DNA from: Eubacteriales bacterium
Lineage (GTDB): Bacteria > Bacillota > Clostridia > Oscillospirales > Butyricicoccaceae
DNA length: 64,000 bases
Assembly (NCBI GenBank): GCA_030524285.1
Contig: JAUNGQ010000002.1
Span: 62,001 to 126,000, forward strand
Direction: 5' to 3'
Each line of letters starts with the position of its first letter. The first letter of the stretch is position 1. The notes under the pieces are model-generated. The model worked only from the letters and a program-made list of their open reading frames with translations. It was not told where the DNA came from and did not search any database. Of this stretch, positions 60,690 through 64,000 are shown in pieces. A program made the position numbers and the translations under genes.

Positions 60690-61156
60690 GACGGAAGAAA
60701 ATTGGCATCATGGATTTTTGCGGCAGCGTTGACATCACTGATCCCTGCTATGACAGGGATGTCTGGTGCCGGATGAATGACGTAAAAATCAAAACGGGCA
60801 ATTATACCTGCATGGCCTGGTATCACACCGATAAGGGCGAATACGACGGACAGCCATATTGCGATAAGCACGTTGGTATCATTGGTATTTACCTGAACGG
60901 AGAGATTCCCCGCCAGAGGGCGATGGAGGAAATCGGAACAATCGGCGTAGATGCCGGATTAGCCGGTTTCTTTCACAATAAGCCTGATTTTGACGATGAG
61001 GCATGGAGCTGCTTCTGTGACAAAGTTGCCAATGGTGATGTCTGGCTGGATGACACAGGCTTTTACAGTTCATCCGGATATGGCGATGGCTGTTACGGTG
61101 TATTTGCCAATAAGAAGAACGGCGAAATCACAGCATTGGAAATTCGGTTTTTATAA
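60686..61156 (+). CDS. Hypothetical protein, Cys-rich, 156 residues
   Basis: Not assigned. It contains a GSVDITDPCYDRDVWCRM stretch (an ITDPCY motif seen in phage and element proteins) and a C-terminal GFYSSSGYGDGCYGVFANK region, suggesting a beta-rich fold. AAGGAGG lies before the start. Translationally coupled to the zinc-ribbon gene. Confidence 0.72.
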   Translation: MRRKKIGIMDFCGSVDITDPCYDRDVWCRMNDVKIKTGNYTCMAWYHTDKGEYDGQPYCDKHVGIIGIYLNGEIPRQRAMEEIGTIGVDAGLAGFFHNKPDFDDEAWSCFCDKVANGDVWLDDTGFYSSSGYGDGCYGVFANKKNGEITALEIRFL

Positions 61157-61169
61157 GGAGGAGATTGGT

Positions 61170-61403
61170 ATGAACAATCAAAAGAAGCGTATCGAGATTA
61201 CGGGCTGGCTTTTGTATCCCATTGCTGTCGGCAGCTCAGCATTTATTCATGAGACAAACGGGATGCGCCGGACAAGCACTGTTTTGAGTCTGGAGGTCAT
61301 CTCCCAGACCGAGATTCGGTTTGAAACCCGGAACACGAATTATTGCCTGCATCTTGCCCCACAGGAGGCGAATTGCGTACAGAATGAGGTGGTCACGGCA
61401 TGA
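61170..61403 (+). CDS. Hypothetical protein, 77 residues
   Basis: The start at 61170 is supported by AAGGAGGAG. A beta-rich pattern (KRIEITGWLLYPIAVGSSAFIH, VLSLEVISQTEIRFETRN, YCLHL). No family recognised. Its stop overlaps the next start (ATGA). Part of the element operon. Confidence 0.65.
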   Translation: MNNQKKRIEITGWLLYPIAVGSSAFIHETNGMRRTSTVLSLEVISQTEIRFETRNTNYCLHLAPQEANCVQNEVVTA

Positions 61404-61903
61404 AAGAATCAAAACACGACCGCTTTCAGCGTGTAGCAGAGGCACGGGTCAATAAAATCATTAAAATGATGCGGCTGTTGGGGAATTGCTCCGGGCCGGT
61501 CTATGAGTATACCGATGATCAGGTTGCGCAGATCTTTAATGCGCTCCAGACTGAGTTGGACAATGCAAAAGAACGGTTTACCCGGGTACAGTCCGGCCGT
61601 AAACGCTTCAGCCTGCATGAGGAACGGATTCCGGTCTACAGGGACTACCCGCATATAGAGCTTCCCCTTCCGGATGGCACAAATCTTGTTGCAATTGCCT
61701 TCCAACAGGGAGAATACCCGGCAATTAACTTATACTGGCTACCCGGCGAGGATAGTCCAGAGGAACTGATTGCCTTAGCGGAATATAATCCTGAGCGCAG
61801 ACAAGAACATAGCCTTTGCATCGGTGCCTATCAGTCAGATCAGGAGGACACAACCTACTATGAGCCTTATATGGCAGAAAGGGAATCAAATGAGGGAAAT
61901 TAA
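61400..61903 (+). CDS. Hypothetical protein, 167 residues
   Basis: The N-terminal half is helical (RFQRVAEARVNKIIKMMRLLGNCS, VAQIFNALQTELDNAKERF), a pattern common in small proteins of Firmicutes integrative elements. The second half is beta-rich (IELPLPDGTNLVAIAFQQGEYPAINLYWL). It overlaps the next gene by 14 bp. Function unknown. Confidence 0.7.
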   Translation: MKESKHDRFQRVAEARVNKIIKMMRLLGNCSGPVYEYTDDQVAQIFNALQTELDNAKERFTRVQSGRKRFSLHEERIPVYRDYPHIELPLPDGTNLVAIAFQQGEYPAINLYWLPGEDSPEELIALAEYNPERRQEHSLCIGAYQSDQEDTTYYEPYMAERESNEGN

Positions 61904-62309
61904 GATCGGCAATATGAAGCTGAATATGGAAGAACTGAGAAGCCGGCAGGAATTGCTGGACTACTTCAGCGAAAACGGTCCGACACATACTGCTTTGATG
62001 GACTTCTGTGAAGAGTACCGGGATCGGTATAACAATGAACTCTGCTGGCCGTATCCCATTTCGGATGGCAAGCATCTGGGAACATTTTTGGTTTTGGTCC
62101 GGGAAGGAATCCTCAGTTTGCCGTATGACGATGCAGACAAGGTGGATTACGAATTGTTCTGCCTTGATGACATCGCAATGTTTGATGCGGAGGCGATGGA
62201 GGCATTTCTTCAGGATTGGGACGCTTTTGCCCAGGATCTGCGGCGGACTATGTTGGACATGAAAACTTATCTTCAAAAAAAGGAGGACGATTATGAATCA
62301 GAAAATTGA
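61890..62309 (+). CDS. Hypothetical protein, 139 residues
   Basis: ATG 61890 lies inside the previous gene's end. The protein is acidic and soluble; REIKIGNMKLNMEELRSRQELLDYFSENG opens it and a long helix closes it (LQDWDAFAQDLRRTMLDMKTYLQ). Not recognised. Overlaps the DUF4262-like gene by 17 bp. Confidence 0.68.
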   Translation: MREIKIGNMKLNMEELRSRQELLDYFSENGPTHTALMDFCEEYRDRYNNELCWPYPISDGKHLGTFLVLVREGILSLPYDDADKVDYELFCLDDIAMFDAEAMEAFLQDWDAFAQDLRRTMLDMKTYLQKKEDDYESEN

Positions 62310-62718
62310 TTGGATCATTCATTTGGTTGCAAATGGTGCATGTGAAGCTTGCGGAACCGTGGAATCAAGCTTCCTGCCCTATCTTTGCAATGCCCATACA
62401 CATGGGATGAACAAATACGGACATATGGACTTTCAAATGGTTCTGCGGGTCAACAATCAGGAGATTGCCCGTATCCTGAACACACTGGGCTTACGGGTCC
62501 AGGCGGGAGAGCGATTCAAGGCCGGGGACTATGTTTCCGGGATCTATGAGGATTGTGATATCCGGTTGGATGAGTTCGAGGAAACCGGTCGGAAGGTGCT
62601 TCGTGTCATCATTCCCGATAAATACAATATTTTTCCGGAGGATGAACACTGCATGGCACCCTATAATCTGCAGCTGCTGGATACTGAGATGCTTTGCGTA
62701 GGAGGGCAGCTGTCATGA
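62293..62718 (+). CDS. DUF4262-like protein
   Basis: 141 residues. The stretch NAHTHGMNKYGHMDFQMVL and AGERFKAGDYVSGIY resemble DUF4262 proteins, which occur in scattered bacterial accessory regions. CEACG near the N-terminus could bind metal. AAAGGAGG lies before the start and ATGA overlap joins it to the YodL gene. The family assignment is tentative. Confidence 0.65.
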   Translation: MNQKIDWIIHLVANGACEACGTVESSFLPYLCNAHTHGMNKYGHMDFQMVLRVNNQEIARILNTLGLRVQAGERFKAGDYVSGIYEDCDIRLDEFEETGRKVLRVIIPDKYNIFPEDEHCMAPYNLQLLDTEMLCVGGQLS

Positions 62719-63419
62719 AAATTACTCTCTATCAAATTATTCCGGAGTTAGACAATGACCACCTGATGTTTCGGGACTTGCAATCCATTCGGACAGCCAG
62801 CAATGATCAGGTTCCGGCAGAACTCTATGAAAGCGTGTATTCCGGAGAACTGGAGATTCAGGGACTGGAAGATGCCTATTACATTTTCAATATAGCGCAT
62901 CCGGAAGGATATCAAGGCCGGTCCATGTCAGTGTCCGATGTTGTTGAACTTGCAACTCCAGATGGAGACAGCGAGTTCTTCTTCTGTGATTCGATAGGAT
63001 TTAAGAAGATCCCATTTGATAAAAAACAGGCTATGCTTCCGATTATCAATCGAGATTTCAAGCAGGAGGAGAAAATCCAGTGTGGCCAGTTCCACATTGT
63101 TTTCTGTGGGGAATTTGGCGTAGATACCGTCTGGTGTTCTAAAATCGTGCTGACCAGATGCCGGTACAGCCAGTGCCAGCTTGGCTATAAGCTGATGTAT
63201 TGGCTTCCTGGACAGGATCGCTGGTGCGAGATGACATTTCTATCCCGGCCGAAAATTCTGCTTGCCCATACTGGTTTTTGTAGTATTCCGGAATCGGTGT
63301 TCTTTGAGTACCCGAATAAAAACATCAGGAAGCGCAAATTTACAGCTTTCAGCGATGAAAACTTCTGCGCTGTCGAGCAGTGGTGCAGAGAGCAAAATGT
63401 TGTATATGAGTACCTGTAA
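62715..63419 (+). CDS. YodL-domain protein
   Basis: 234 residues. Residues 1-105 fit the YodL domain: LYQIIPELDNDHLMFRDLQSI, YESVYSGELE, AYYIFNIAHPEGYQGRSMSVSDVVEL and SEFFFCDSIGFKKIPF. The remaining 130 residues are a Cys-rich domain I do not recognise. YodL domains are widespread in proteins of integrative conjugative elements, supporting a mobile-element origin for this operon. Confidence 0.78.
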   Translation: MKITLYQIIPELDNDHLMFRDLQSIRTASNDQVPAELYESVYSGELEIQGLEDAYYIFNIAHPEGYQGRSMSVSDVVELATPDGDSEFFFCDSIGFKKIPFDKKQAMLPIINRDFKQEEKIQCGQFHIVFCGEFGVDTVWCSKIVLTRCRYSQCQLGYKLMYWLPGQDRWCEMTFLSRPKILLAHTGFCSIPESVFFEYPNKNIRKRKFTAFSDENFCAVEQWCREQNVVYEYL

Positions 63420-63439
63420 GGTACAGAAAGGATTCAGAA

Positions 63440-63655
63440 ATGAAAAAAATGATATTGAACTTTAAGGGCTATGATGATTGGGACAGACCAGTCTATGAGG
63501 CGGATGGACGGCTGTATGTTGATACCGATCCGCGTAAGAATAGCAGACCGCATATCTGTACGAAGTATAACAATGATTTCTATGGGGAACCGGATACACC
63601 TATTGCAGAAGATATTGAGGTGGAATATGCTCCGTACCGCGCAACATGGGATTAA
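63440..63655 (+). CDS. 71-residue element-type hypothetical protein
   Basis: NFKGYDDWDRPVYEADGRLYVDTDPR is a pattern I associate with small proteins of Firmicutes conjugative elements. Acidic, beta-rich, no catalytic motif. AGAAAGGA before ATG 63440. Function unknown. Confidence 0.72.
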   Translation: MKKMILNFKGYDDWDRPVYEADGRLYVDTDPRKNSRPHICTKYNNDFYGEPDTPIAEDIEVEYAPYRATWD

Positions 63656-63668
63656 GAAAGGAATCAAG

Positions 63669-64000
63669 ATGAAAGAGTTTCTGATGAAAATGGTTCCTGT
63701 CGAGGCATCGGATCATTTTCCGTTCCGCTGCAAAATGTGCGGTGCGTGCTGCCGGCATGTAAAAGAAAGCATTCCTCTGGAAAGTCTGGATGTGTTCCGC
63801 CTTGCCCGCTATTTAAGGGGTAAGGATAAGCGGATCAAAAGCATGGATGATGTTCTGGAACTGTATGCAGAACCGGTACTCCTTCACGAGTCCGGTTACA
63901 TGATTTTTATGTTGAAGACGGTTGGGCCTGAGGATGACTGCATCTTCTTAAAGGATAGCCGATGCACGATTCATGAGGTAAATCCCAGAGCATGCCGTAC
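63669..64000 (+). CDS. YkgJ-type zinc/iron-chelating cysteine-cluster protein (cut by window end)
   Basis: 110 codons are visible and the gene runs past the window. FPFRCKMCGACCRHVKESIPL and, later, DDCIFLKDSRCTIHEVNPRACR are the two conserved Cys blocks of YkgJ (CxxCGACC and C...C-I-H-x-x-x-P-x-x-C). It probably binds an Fe-S cluster or zinc. AGAAAGGAAT precedes ATG 63669. Last visible gene of the element operon. Confidence 0.85.
   Translation, partial: MKEFLMKMVPVEASDHFPFRCKMCGACCRHVKESIPLESLDVFRLARYLRGKDKRIKSMDDVLELYAEPVLLHESGYMIFMLKTVGPEDDCIFLKDSRCTIHEVNPRACR

Noticed and set aside
1..64000. CRISPR array, rRNA, tRNA, conjugation genes (relaxase, coupling protein, T4SS) or replication origin
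   Set aside because: None was found. The mobile-element interpretation rests on cargo gene types and the recombinase only, so the window may hold just part of an element or an island without transfer genes.

Overview
The window reads as a low-to-mid GC Gram-positive gut Clostridia genome (Lachnospiraceae-like). The signs are strong AGGAGG-type ribosome sites, many ATGA-type gene overlaps, an FMN riboswitch, sortase B and Ku/LigD genes, and gene families typical of gut Firmicutes. No tRNA, rRNA, CRISPR array or complete insertion sequence was seen. The layout is a chain of self-contained accessory modules, most closed by an intrinsic terminator. It looks like a mobile-element cargo region or genomic island rather than core chromosome. 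Genus-level assignment is inference.

Layout. 1-4.0 kb: a small HTH regulator and an ABC transporter with its own ArsR regulator; both transcription units start from near-identical promoter/operators. 4.1-9.0 kb: small HTH protein, OmpR response regulator, histidine kinase, four 11-bp-spaced operator repeats, a bacitracin/lantibiotic-type ABC exporter with two permeases, and a PspC protein. 9.4-11.6 kb: radical SAM protein, HxlR regulator and nitroreductase sharing a 44-bp upstream element. 11.6-14.8 kb: two ArsR regulators, a Zn/Cd/Pb P-type ATPase and a separate metal-binding domain protein behind a palindromic operator. 15.0-16.2 kb: four small membrane proteins. 16.2-21.0 kb: copper operon (CopA with a C-terminal CopZ-like domain, CsoR) followed by a two-gene SufC/SufB-like pair. 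21.1-25.7 kb: MATE exporter, microprotein, radical SAM/SPASM-like protein and AraC regulator. 26-33.1 kb: AraC, paired ABC exporters, a second MATE exporter and a truncated AraC, bounded by 117-bp direct repeats. 33-37.2 kb: XRE regulator, AlbA_2 protein, excisionase-like protein, tyrosine recombinase and class B sortase. 38-43.3 kb: MocR/LysE pair, AraC/EamA/DUF2000 operon and an acetyltransferase. 43.6-45.9 kb: Y-family polymerase, YolD and a zinc-ribbon protein. 46-51.5 kb: LytTR two-component system and a MacB/FtsX-type ABC transporter. 52.4-54.1 kb: FMN riboswitch, RibU, and a riboflavin kinase fused to a winged helix. 54.8-56.5 kb: Ku and LigD-type ligase (NHEJ). 56.6-64 kb: a strong promoter with a three-terminator leader, then an operon of methylase-like protein, NAD-dependent DNA ligase and small proteins of the kind found on integrative elements (YodL, DUF4262-like, YkgJ).

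The most unusual thread is a repeated gene family: free-standing OmpR-type winged-helix proteins of about 130 residues without a receiver domain. There are four intact copies (3633, 25299, 51537, 54287) and one decayed copy (9037). Each sits at the 3' end of a module, is followed at once by a terminator, and is preceded by a conserved overlapping mini-ORF (MGK or MGKY then stop). The same winged-helix fold is fused to a riboflavin kinase at 53383, between copies four and five and downstream of the FMN riboswitch. This is the best candidate here for an undescribed regulatory system. Its function is not shown by the sequence.
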